Source: Methanoregula sp.
Lineage (GTDB): Archaea > Halobacteriota > Methanomicrobia > Methanomicrobiales > Methanospirillaceae
Reading direction: 5' to 3'
NCBI RefSeq assembly: GCF_002835825.1
Contig: NZ_PIZH01000138.1
Span: 1-5,378, forward strand
Length of the DNA: 5,378 nt
Positions 1 to 5,378 of the stretch are shown here, piece by piece; position 1 is the first letter of the stretch; each line of letters begins with the position of its first letter. The notes below the pieces were generated by a model, which was given only the letters and a program-made list of their open reading frames with translations, was not told where the DNA came from and did no database searches. The position numbers and the translations under genes were made by a program.

Positions 1-2593
1 GTATGTGACCGAAAAAATCTATTACACCGATGCCGGGGGCAACGTATCCATCGATCTCCGTCTTTCGACAGCTGCTGGGGAGAACACGCTCTGGATGGAT
101 CCCATCGGCACCATGGTCAAGATCCCGTCCAAGACAATTGTCGGGGTTGCTGATGAGATCCCCTGGTATATCGAGCAGACCCGTGCCATTAATACTGAGG
201 GAATAAAATCACCTCTCCCGGCAGACGGGCTCCCGGTCAATGATGTGACGATTACGTACACGCTCACGGATAAATTCGGCAACCCGATTCATAGCTCACC
301 CGTGTACTGCACATCATCCGACGGACAGAGCGCAACACAGTATACCAATCTTAATGGCAAGGTGACGGTCATCTTCCCGGCACAGGATGAGGCAAGGATA
401 TTCACGCTCAATGCTTCTACTCCTGCAAACCCCTCAGCAACCTGCAGGGATCCGTACGATGCAGGGTATTGCAGCCAGCAGATTGAGTACTATACCACCG
501 ATCCCGTGGATATGCTGTTTACGGCAAACCCGCAGTCCATGGCAAGCCTCGATGTTGCCAGCGCAACCCGGGCCATTCTCCAGGCGCGGGTAGTCGACGC
601 AAAGGGTAACCCGGTGAAAAACGAGAAGGTATACTTCTCGCTCGGCACTACAACCTATGATGCGGTGTATATCGGGGCAACCGACCCGGTGCTTGCAGTA
701 GGTCCGACCGAGGCGGTCCTGGTTGGTGATGACGGGTATGCAACAACGGAATTCCGTCCCGGGGCATTTACCCCGGAGGGGCAGACCGGATTCGACCCGA
801 CTGCCACTGGCCAGGTGGTCGTGACAGCACGATGGACGAATACCGCGGGGACCATAACCAAATCCCGGGATATCCTTCTTGTCTGGAAGAACTATCCGTA
901 TCTTAGTATTTTTTCGTCCATGAAATGTGACAATGCCCATGTTGGAGATGACCTCAACCTTACCATCGAGCTAAAGGGTGACGGTGCCGCGCTCAAGCCG
1001 AATCCCATCGATGTTGTACTCACCACCGATCGATCCGGCAGCATGATGGAGGATAACCCGGATCGAATGGTTAACGTTATGGCAGCATCTTCGACATTTG
1101 TTGACGAGATGGGACCGAACGATAAAATCGGTGTGGTATCGTTTGGAAACAAGGGGCATACTTCTGCTGCAAGCTATACGAATTGGTGGGGGGCAGCGAA
1201 TGGCCCGGGCCCTGGAATCGATCTGGATTTAAGTGATGATTCTTCGTACAGGCTGGCACATTATCCAGCCTCTCCGACATCCTATCTCGATTATGCGACC
1301 GTGGATCAGGAATTGACATCTGATCCGGATACTGCCAAAAATGCGATCAATTCCATGGTTCCCTACTCGGGTACTCCCCTGCGTGATGGTCTACGGAACG
1401 CGGTTCAGGAGCTGAAATCATCGAGGACACGATCTAATGCCATCAAGGCAGTTATCCTGCTATCCGATGGGGATTACAATTACTACGGCGACCCGCTCGC
1501 AAGGGGAACCGGGTATTCTTCGTCACAAAAAAGTCCAACAGGCTTTGGGGATCTGACAACATCCTATATGACCTATCCTGATACCGACGGATACCAGAAC
1601 ATGGCCGCATATGCAAGCCATAACGGGATTAAAATTTATTCCATTGCTTTCGGTGACAGTATTTCCAGCGGCGGGAAGACTACGCTTGAAACGCTTGCCA
1701 CAACCACCGGGGGAAAGTACTTTGAAGCGTCCTCGGCAAATATCGAAGATGTGTATATTGCCATTGCCGGGGACCTTCAGGAAACCGCCGGGGGTGACAC
1801 GGAAGTGTCCCTCGATTTCGGGACCGTGACAATTGATGACAACACAGGTGGCGACATCACCCAGTATATGGACTACGTGTATGAGGTGAAGGCGCCTGTC
1901 GCTGACAGTTCGACCTACATCAACAAGACCAATATTACCAAACAAGGGGTCTTTCACCAGCTCTTCAGCACGGTCCAGGATGACACGGCTGGCTGGAGTG
2001 CCCGCCAGATAGACTACAACGTAGGAACCATCAAGCTCAACGAGACGTGGAGCGCGACATTACGCCTCAGACTGACCCAGGCGGGGTCGTTCGATCTCTT
2101 CGGCCCTGACAGCACCTCTTCCATCACCTTCACCGATATGAGCGATACCACGAATCCGGTGACACAGACCGCCTTCATCCCGCAAATGCAGTGCAAGGTG
2201 TATCCGGTAGGTGAAAATCCCGGGTTTGGTACAAAAACCCTGAAGGTTAGCGACCTCACCGTAACTACATCCGATCCAACCGTGTGGAAGCTGGCATGGA
2301 AGACCTCCTATGATGGCGATAAAACCGTTACAGAAACGCTGCAGTCACGGATGGCGGACAGTGCCGCTTCATGGCATACGCTTTCCGGGGGCATTACGAC
2401 AATCAGCAGCCAGGTGATAAATTCCCCTTCCTATTACACACTTTCCCTGTCGGATGCTTCGCTCTGGACAAAAGGGAAATGCTACGAGTTCCGGGTCATT
2501 GCCCAGGCAGATGATACCGATGATTCAGTGACGCAATCCGGTCCTACCTGTATCAGTACATCGGGAGGAACGATCTATATCAAACTCGAATAG
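1..2593 (+). CDS. Secreted/surface VWA-domain protein with Big-1-like and FN3-like domains (5' partial)
   Basis: The frame is open to the left edge (codon 2-4 is TAT). The GTG at 5 has no visible ribosome binding site, so the true start and any signal peptide lie outside the window. Residues are counted from that GTG. Residues about 77-165 and 168-293 look like two bacterial Ig-like (Big-1/invasin-type) domains: each has a D-x-x-GNPV/I turn (DKFGNP at 89-94), and the second opens with TANPQSMASL near 173. Residues about 335-593 are a von Willebrand A domain with a complete MIDAS: D342-x-S344-x-S346, T457 in SGTPL, and D488 in LLSDG. It is larger than the usual roughly 180 residues because of two Gly/Ser/Tyr-rich inserts. 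Residues about 596-715 are beta-rich, and 746-850 resemble a fibronectin III fold. There are six N-glycosylation sequons (NVS, NAS, NLT, NKT, NIT, NET). The protein ends in YIKLE with no membrane segment or PGF-CTERM-like anchor. Inferred role: metal-dependent adhesion or a pilus-associated surface function; the ligand is unknown. Confidence -1.
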   Translation, partial: YVTEKIYYTDAGGNVSIDLRLSTAAGENTLWMDPIGTMVKIPSKTIVGVADEIPWYIEQTRAINTEGIKSPLPADGLPVNDVTITYTLTDKFGNPIHSSPVYCTSSDGQSATQYTNLNGKVTVIFPAQDEARIFTLNASTPANPSATCRDPYDAGYCSQQIEYYTTDPVDMLFTANPQSMASLDVASATRAILQARVVDAKGNPVKNEKVYFSLGTTTYDAVYIGATDPVLAVGPTEAVLVGDDGYATTEFRPGAFTPEGQTGFDPTATGQVVVTARWTNTAGTITKSRDILLVWKNYPYLSIFSSMKCDNAHVGDDLNLTIELKGDGAALKPNPIDVVLTTDRSGSMMEDNPDRMVNVMAASSTFVDEMGPNDKIGVVSFGNKGHTSAASYTNWWGAANGPGPGIDLDLSDDSSYRLAHYPASPTSYLDYATVDQELTSDPDTAKNAINSMVPYSGTPLRDGLRNAVQELKSSRTRSNAIKAVILLSDGDYNYYGDPLARGTGYSSSQKSPTGFGDLTTSYMTYPDTDGYQNMAAYASHNGIKIYSIAFGDSISSGGKTTLETLATTTGGKYFEASSANIEDVYIAIAGDLQETAGGDTEVSLDFGTVTIDDNTGGDITQYMDYVYEVKAPVADSSTYINKTNITKQGVFHQLFSTVQDDTAGWSARQIDYNVGTIKLNETWSATLRLRLTQAGSFDLFGPDSTSSITFTDMSDTTNPVTQTAFIPQMQCKVYPVGENPGFGTKTLKVSDLTVTTSDPTVWKLAWKTSYDGDKTVTETLQSRMADSAASWHTLSGGITTISSQVINSPSYYTLSLSDASLWTKGKCYEFRVIAQADDTDDSVTQSGPTCISTSGGTIYIKLE

Positions 2594-2600
2594 TTGTATG

Positions 2601-2628
2601 GCGGGGGGTAACCAAATAACCGCTTTTT
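2601..2628 (+). terminator. Possible terminator of the VWA gene
   Basis: Eight bases after the stop, a short stem GCGG (2601-2604) can pair with CCGC (2620-2623), and TTTTT follows directly (2624-2628). The stem has only 4 pairs and a 15-base loop, so the T tract is the stronger signal; archaeal termination depends mainly on T tracts. Its position fits a gene that converges on hisG. Confidence -1.
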
Positions 2629-2720
2629 CACGCCGTATCGGACTGCGGTTCATCATTGTGAGTGCATCAGAATGCATACCTGTTATCAAGTGCCGTCACA
2701 GGTGCAGGTAACCGTACACG

Positions 2721-2754
2721 AAAAAATATCGCATTAACAAGAAAGGATTAAGAA
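2721..2754 (-). terminator. T-rich terminator-like tract after hisG
   Basis: Read on the minus strand, 20 to 53 bases beyond the hisG stop is a pyrimidine-rich, T-rich stretch that ends in TTTTTT (2726 to 2721). This resembles archaeal T-tract terminators. A 5-bp dyad, CCGTG (2763-2767) with CACGG (2775-2779), spans the hisG stop codon just before it, but it is not adjacent to the T run. The rest of 2594-2773 holds no ORF or other feature that I can support. Confidence -1.
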
Positions 2755-2773
2755 TTGTTTTCCCGTGCAGGCT

Positions 2774-3646
2774 TCACGGCACAATCTTCGAGATCGGTAT
2801 CTCAAGGATATCCTCGGCACCGCACTTCTTGAGTTTCGGGATGAGCCCATTGACCGAGCCTTTCGGCACAACAGTCTGGATGCTGTAGTAGTCGATCCCG
2901 TGAAGCCGGCTGACCGTAGGCGTCTTCATCGCCGGGAGTGCTGCAACGATCTTCTCCATGGATGCGGTCGGCACGTTCATCGTGAGGAGGACCTTGTGCC
3001 GGGCATCAATAACACCGAAGAGCAGGGTCCGGATCTCCTCGATCTCGCGTCGTTTTTCAGGATCTGCCCAGCTCGCCTTGTTGGCGATGATCGCCGTGTG
3101 GGACTCCATGATCTGGCCGATGATCTTGAGGCCGTTCTTCCGGAGCGTTGTCCCGGTCTCGGTGAGGTCGACGACCACATCCATCAGGTCAGGAACTTTT
3201 GCTTCCGATGCACCAAAGGAGTGGAAGAGCTGGACCGGGATCTTCAGGTCCTCAAAGAACTTCTTCGTGAGCTCGGGGTATTCGGTCGTGACCCGGCTGT
3301 TTGGCCGGATCTGATTGACGTTCTCGATGGGCTCGTCCCGGTGCACCGCGACAACGATCTTGACATTTCCCTCTCCGGTCTTGCTGTAGGAGAGGTCTGC
3401 CACCTCAACGACATCCGAACCAGTCTCGGTGATCCAGTCAAGGCCCGAGATGCCGAGGTCGAAGTATCCCTTGTCAACATAGGTCGGGATCTCCTGCGGG
3501 CGGAGGATCTTGATCTTCCCGATCCGGGGGTCATCAATACGGGGGTTGTAGTCGCGGTCCGTGCGCCGGACCTCGAGGTCTGCCTCCTTGAACAGCTGGA
3601 GGGTCTGCGCCTCAAGGCTGCCTTTCGGGAGTGCGATGGTAATCAT
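2774..3646 (-). CDS. hisG: ATP phosphoribosyltransferase, long form (HisG)
   Basis: Catalyses the first committed step of histidine biosynthesis, ATP + PRPP to N1-(5-phosphoribosyl)-ATP + pyrophosphate, in the cytoplasm. The 290-residue product starts MITIALPKGS, the normal HisG N-terminus (LPKGSL at 6-11). It has the GISGLDW segment at 65-71 and the PRPP-binding loop DLTETGTTL at 160-168. Residues about 214-290 form the C-terminal ACT-like domain that binds histidine in long-form enzymes, ending HGIDYYSIQTVVPKG...LEIPISKIVP. With this domain, feedback inhibition is built in and no HisZ partner is expected; this is family knowledge. The frame is open upstream to an ATG at 3727, but that would add 27 non-conserved residues and overlap the DUF1015 gene. 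The ATG at 3646 has GGTG six bases upstream and matches the family start. It lies 61 bases downstream of the DUF1015 gene on the same strand. No other his gene is in the window. The product is intact. Confidence -1.
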   Translation of the reverse strand: MITIALPKGSLEAQTLQLFKEADLEVRRTDRDYNPRIDDPRIGKIKILRPQEIPTYVDKGYFDLGISGLDWITETGSDVVEVADLSYSKTGEGNVKIVVAVHRDEPIENVNQIRPNSRVTTEYPELTKKFFEDLKIPVQLFHSFGASEAKVPDLMDVVVDLTETGTTLRKNGLKIIGQIMESHTAIIANKASWADPEKRREIEEIRTLLFGVIDARHKVLLTMNVPTASMEKIVAALPAMKTPTVSRLHGIDYYSIQTVVPKGSVNGLIPKLKKCGAEDILEIPISKIVP

Positions 3647-3652
3647 ACCATA

Positions 3653-3656
3653 CACC
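3653..3656 (-). promoter_or_regulatory. Ribosome binding site of hisG
   Basis: On the minus strand, GGTG lies six bases before the ATG at 3646. GGTG matches the archaeal anti-Shine-Dalgarno sequence, and it decides the start in favour of 3646 over the in-frame ATGs at 3658 (which overlaps this GGTG) and 3727. Confidence -1.
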
Positions 3657-3665
3657 ATCGCTGTT

Positions 3666-3710
3666 AAAAAACAATAAAGGATCGGATTCCCGGGCGGAAG
3701 AGAGCCTTTA
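3666..3710 (-). terminator. Inverted repeat plus T tract between the DUF1015 gene and hisG
   Basis: On the minus strand the DUF1015 stop codon TAA is the start of TAAAGG (3710-3705). This pairs perfectly with CCTTTA (3680-3675). Inside this arm, TTCC (3699-3696) pairs with GGAA (3690-3687) around a 5-base loop. The tract TTGTTTTTT (3674-3666) follows at once. Stem plus T tract looks like a terminator or attenuator. The outer arm is AT-rich, and the internal loop is unpaired, so the fold is of moderate strength. The A/T stretch could instead be promoter sequence for hisG. Confidence -1.
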
Positions 3711-4973
3711 GTCAAACGAATGGACAACGAGGCCGCTCAGCAGCTTGGGTTCGAACCAGGTGGACTTCGGCGGCATGATGCCCCCGGCGTCGGCAATAGA
3801 GAGGACCGTATCAACCTTCACCGGCTGCATGGCAAACGCGAGCTGGTACGTCCCGTCATCCACGAGTTTTTCAAGATCGGAGACCGGGCGGGCCCCGCCC
3901 AGGTACTGGAGGCGTGCGTCGCCCCGGGGGTCGGTGATGCCCAGCATCCCTTCGAGCACGTGCTTCTGGAGAACGGCGACATCAAGCGTGTCGGGTGTCT
4001 CAGGGCCGTTCTCCCGCGGGCGCGTGCATTCGTACCACGTTCCCCCGAGATAGAGGTGGACTACGTGATACCTCTCCGGTTCAGCGATCGCAGGGGGGAT
4101 GTTGTACACGCTGCCATCAACGCCAGCGTACGGCCGGACCGTGAAATACTTCCCGAGTTCCTTTGTGAACATATCGGGAGAAAAGGACCCAAGGTCGGTA
4201 AGAAGACGGCTGTACCCGTGGATCTTCACCCGGTTGTGGGCGAATACGACTCCCATGAACCGGCAGATCTCCTCGCCCGGCTGGTTGCCGGATGCGAGAA
4301 TCTTATCGGCAAGGTTCACCGATGCCTTGGCACGGTGGTGGCCGTCAGCGATGTACAGTGCCGGGACTGCGGCAAAGCGCTGTTCGAGTTCAGCCAGGAC
4401 TCCGGGATCCGCAATCCGGAAGATCTGGTGGACTGCTCCCTGTTCAGTCCGCACCTCGGCAACCGGTGGCTGTGTGCGGGTTACCTGCGCTTCGATGAAA
4501 GAGAAGAGGCCCGCATCATCGCGATAGAGGAGGACCACCGGCCCGTTGTGTGCACGGACGGCCTCGATATGCCGGGTCCGGTCTTCCTCCTTGTCGTACC
4601 GGGTCAGCTCGTGGCGGCGGATCCTGTTCTTCCGGTAATCGTCCACATCGAGACAGCAGCAGAGGCCAAGGAAGATATCCCCGTCCTGTTCTGCCTGGTA
4701 CAGGTACATGCCAGGTTCCGGGTCTTTCTTCATGAGGCCCTCGCGTTCCAGGAGGAGGAACATCTCCCGCGCCCGCTGGTATACCCGCTCGTCATGGGGG
4801 GGAATGCCCGGAAGTTCGGCATCAGGTCTGCTCACGCGAAGGAAACTCTTCTGGTTCTTTGCAATGATGGCCTTTGCCTCATCAGCAGTCACCACGTCGT
4901 ACGGCACTGCCGCGATCTCCGGCGCAGCCTCCTTCACCGGCCGCACTCCCGAAAAACGATAAATCCTCACCAT
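3708..4973 (-). CDS. DUF1015 family protein
   Basis: A 421-residue cytoplasmic protein of the DUF1015 family, a normal full length. Conserved blocks, numbered from the ATG at 4973, are VPYDVVT (23-29), KNQKSFLRVSRP (39-50), RRHELTRYDKEEDRTRH (119-135), YIADGHHR (207-214) and the C-terminal MPPKSTWFEPK (400-410). The ADGHHR block resembles the GHxR box of ParB-like folds, including archaeal free-serine kinase (SerK). A nucleotide-dependent kinase role is therefore a reasonable inference, but I cannot show it from sequence. There is no signal peptide or membrane segment. An odd feature is three consecutive cysteines (105-107, LGLCCCLD). The frame opens at a GTG at 4982, but that GTG is part of the GGTG ribosome binding site, so the ATG at 4973 is the better start. 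It is divergent from the RimI gene and upstream of hisG on the same strand; the 61-base gap and its inverted repeat make co-transcription uncertain. Confidence -1.
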   Translation of the reverse strand: MVRIYRFSGVRPVKEAAPEIAAVPYDVVTADEAKAIIAKNQKSFLRVSRPDAELPGIPPHDERVYQRAREMFLLLEREGLMKKDPEPGMYLYQAEQDGDIFLGLCCCLDVDDYRKNRIRRHELTRYDKEEDRTRHIEAVRAHNGPVVLLYRDDAGLFSFIEAQVTRTQPPVAEVRTEQGAVHQIFRIADPGVLAELEQRFAAVPALYIADGHHRAKASVNLADKILASGNQPGEEICRFMGVVFAHNRVKIHGYSRLLTDLGSFSPDMFTKELGKYFTVRPYAGVDGSVYNIPPAIAEPERYHVVHLYLGGTWYECTRPRENGPETPDTLDVAVLQKHVLEGMLGITDPRGDARLQYLGGARPVSDLEKLVDDGTYQLAFAMQPVKVDTVLSIADAGGIMPPKSTWFEPKLLSGLVVHSFD

Positions 4974-4979
4974 GCCAGG

Positions 4980-4983
4980 CACC
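4980..4983 (-). promoter_or_regulatory. Ribosome binding site of the DUF1015 gene
   Basis: GGTG on the minus strand lies six bases before the ATG at 4973, the same motif and spacing as at hisG. The competing GTG start at 4982 is inside this motif, which argues against it. Confidence -1.
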
Positions 4984-4994
4984 GCGCATTGACA

Positions 4995-5008
4995 GTACGT
5001 TTACGTGC
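4995..5008. repeat. Palindrome ACGT-TT-ACGT near the DUF1015 transcription start
   Basis: ACGT (4997-5000), TT, ACGT (5003-5006) is a perfect 10-base dyad, and G4995 with C5008 adds one more pair after a mismatch. It sits where transcription from the TATA-like box at 5031-5036 would start, a usual place for a repressor operator. It could be chance, since ACGT is itself a palindrome. Confidence -1.
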
Positions 5009-5028
5009 TCTCATTATTGTGTGTTATC

Positions 5029-5038
5029 CCATATAACG
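5029..5038 (-). promoter_or_regulatory. TATA-like promoter element for the DUF1015 gene
   Basis: The minus strand reads CGTTATATGG here, with TTATAT at 5036-5031. This is the best TATA-like box in the divergent gap. A start about 25 bases downstream would fall near 5007, giving a leader of about 33 bases that contains the GGTG site. The BRE is not clear. Confidence -1.
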
Positions 5039-5040
5039 CA

Positions 5041-5068
5041 GACTCACCCCGTCTTGGGGGAGGGAGTC
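5041..5068. repeat. Inverted repeat in the divergent intergenic gap
   Basis: GACTC (5041-5045) pairs with GAGTC (5064-5068), and CCCC (5047-5050) pairs with GGGG (5056-5059) around a GTCTT loop, about 9 pairs in all. It lies directly upstream of the DUF1015 TATA-like box. It may be a regulator site or, on the plus strand, a leader hairpin for the RimI gene. The poor T content on either side argues against an intrinsic terminator. Confidence -1.
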
Positions 5069-5069
5069 C

Positions 5070-5082
5070 TGCCAGAGGGGCA
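5070..5082. repeat. Small adjacent hairpin TGCC/GGCA
   Basis: TGCC (5070-5073) pairs with GGCA (5079-5082) over a 5-base loop, one base after the larger dyad. Four pairs alone are weak; it is noted because of its position next to the larger repeat. Confidence -1.
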
Positions 5083-5134
5083 AATGCTATGAATACCAAA
5101 CGCTCAGGATGTTTACCAGAATACGGCAGGCTAA

Positions 5135-5140
5135 AGGAGA
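5135..5140 (+). promoter_or_regulatory. Ribosome binding site of the RimI-like gene
   Basis: AGGAGA at 5135-5140 is a strong Shine-Dalgarno sequence seven bases before the ATG at 5148, and it fixes that start. Possible TATA-like sequence upstream (CTATGAATA, 5087-5095) would give a leader of about 30 bases, but it is weak and I do not list it separately. Confidence -1.
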
Positions 5141-5147
5141 CTGTCCC

Positions 5148-5378
5148 ATGATCCGGCCCCATGATCTCGCCCTCTTCCCGCTGCCGCAGATCCGCCATGC
5201 AACACCCGCAGATATCGCTGCGATTGTTGCCATCGAGAAGGAGTCGTTCATTGACCCCTGGGAACAGGCCGTCTTTCTCGAAGCGCTGACGTACTATCCC
5301 ACCACCTATTTTGTCGCCGAATGCGATGGCGCCGTTGTCGGGTTCGTTGTCGGGGGCCTCGAGGATACCGGTGAGAAC
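5148..5378 (+). CDS. rimI: RimI-like GNAT N-acetyltransferase (3' partial)
   Basis: The first 77 residues of a GNAT-family acetyltransferase, cut by the right edge with no stop. The ATG at 5148 follows a strong AGGAGA site. After 14 residues of leader the product reads IRHATPADIAAIVAIE (15-30), then ESFIDPWEQAVF (32-43), then FVAECDGAVVGFVVGG (55-70). This is the usual order in the RimI / archaeal N-terminal acetyltransferase (Ard1-like) family: beta-1 with its R-x-A-T-x-x-D, the F-x-x-PW-x-x-x-x-F substrate-side helix, then the beta-3/beta-4 hairpin. The acetyl-CoA-binding Q/R-x-x-G-x-G/A motif should come just past the edge, so activity cannot be judged here. The expected role is acetyl-CoA-dependent acetylation of protein N-termini. 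The rimI symbol follows family naming; in archaea the target is probably broader than ribosomal protein S18. It is divergent from the DUF1015 gene, with a 174-base gap. Confidence -1.
   Translation, partial: MIRPHDLALFPLPQIRHATPADIAAIVAIEKESFIDPWEQAVFLEALTYYPTTYFVAECDGAVVGFVVGGLEDTGEN

Noticed and set aside
434..940. A 168-codon minus-strand frame within the VWA gene
   Set aside because: It lies wholly inside the VWA coding region, and its translation has no domain pattern.
2765..3667. A 300-codon open frame on the + strand opposite hisG
   Set aside because: It is antisense to an intact, well-conserved hisG, and its product is rich in Arg, Asp, Leu and Val with no recognisable domain. It is a codon-bias shadow.
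3664..3678. TTTATTG / TTTTTTAA on the minus strand as a TATA box for hisG
   Set aside because: A start 25 bases downstream of either would fall within about 3 bases of the ATG or inside the gene, leaving out the GGTG site. The T tract fits a terminator better, though a hisG promoter here is not excluded.
3647..3727. A 27-residue N-terminal extension of HisG from the ATG at 3727
   Set aside because: It is not part of the HisG family pattern, it overlaps the end of the DUF1015 gene, and the GGTG site supports 3646.
4967..5014. A 15-residue upstream ORF (minus strand) rich in Arg/Lys, whose TGA overlaps the DUF1015 start
   Set aside because: Its ATG at 5014 lies upstream of the transcription start expected from the TATA-like box (about 5007), and it has no good ribosome binding site. 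It is probably chance.
3720..5036. A 438-codon open frame on the + strand opposite the DUF1015 gene
   Set aside because: It mirrors the conserved DUF1015 frame, and no motif is seen in its translation. High GC and codon bias explain the lack of stops.
1..5378. CRISPR array, insertion sequence, tRNA or long direct repeats
   Set aside because: I read through for regularly spaced repeats, transposase motifs, terminal inverted repeats and tRNA arms and found none.

Overview
The window reads as part of a methanogenic euryarchaeon, most likely of the Methanomicrobiales (Methanoregula or a relative). This rests on four things: a secreted bacterial-Ig-like/VWA protein of the kind common in that order, an archaeal long-form HisG, an archaeal-type DUF1015 protein, and GGTG ribosome binding sites with TATA-like promoter sequence in place of bacterial -35/-10 boxes. 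The assignment is inference; there is no rRNA or methanogenesis gene here to settle it.

Layout. Positions 1-2593 (+) hold the C-terminal 863 residues of a large extracellular protein cut by the left edge: two Ig-like (Big-1/invasin-like) domains, an enlarged von Willebrand A domain with an intact MIDAS metal site, a beta-rich region and a fibronectin-III-like C-terminus. It converges on a minus-strand pair, with a 180-base gap (2594-2773) that has terminator-like sequence for both directions and no gene. The minus-strand pair is a DUF1015 gene (4973 to 3708) followed, after 61 bases, by hisG (3646 to 2774), the first enzyme of histidine biosynthesis. The 61-base gap holds an inverted repeat that begins at the DUF1015 stop codon and runs into a T-rich tract, so the two genes may not be a simple operon. 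A 174-base divergent gap (4974-5147) separates DUF1015 from a RimI-like GNAT acetyltransferase (+) that starts at 5148 and is cut by the right edge. This gap carries a TATA-like box for DUF1015, a palindrome near its expected transcription start, and two adjacent dyads.

The genes do not form one pathway. HisG is housekeeping amino-acid biosynthesis, the RimI homologue is protein N-terminal acetylation, DUF1015 is an incompletely understood family with a ParB/serine-kinase-like motif, and the VWA protein is a cell-surface or secreted factor. No mobile element, CRISPR array, tRNA or rRNA is visible. The most useful leads are the architecture of the VWA protein, the DUF1015 motif set, and the symmetric elements in the two gaps around DUF1015. 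I see no clear sign of a new multi-gene system.
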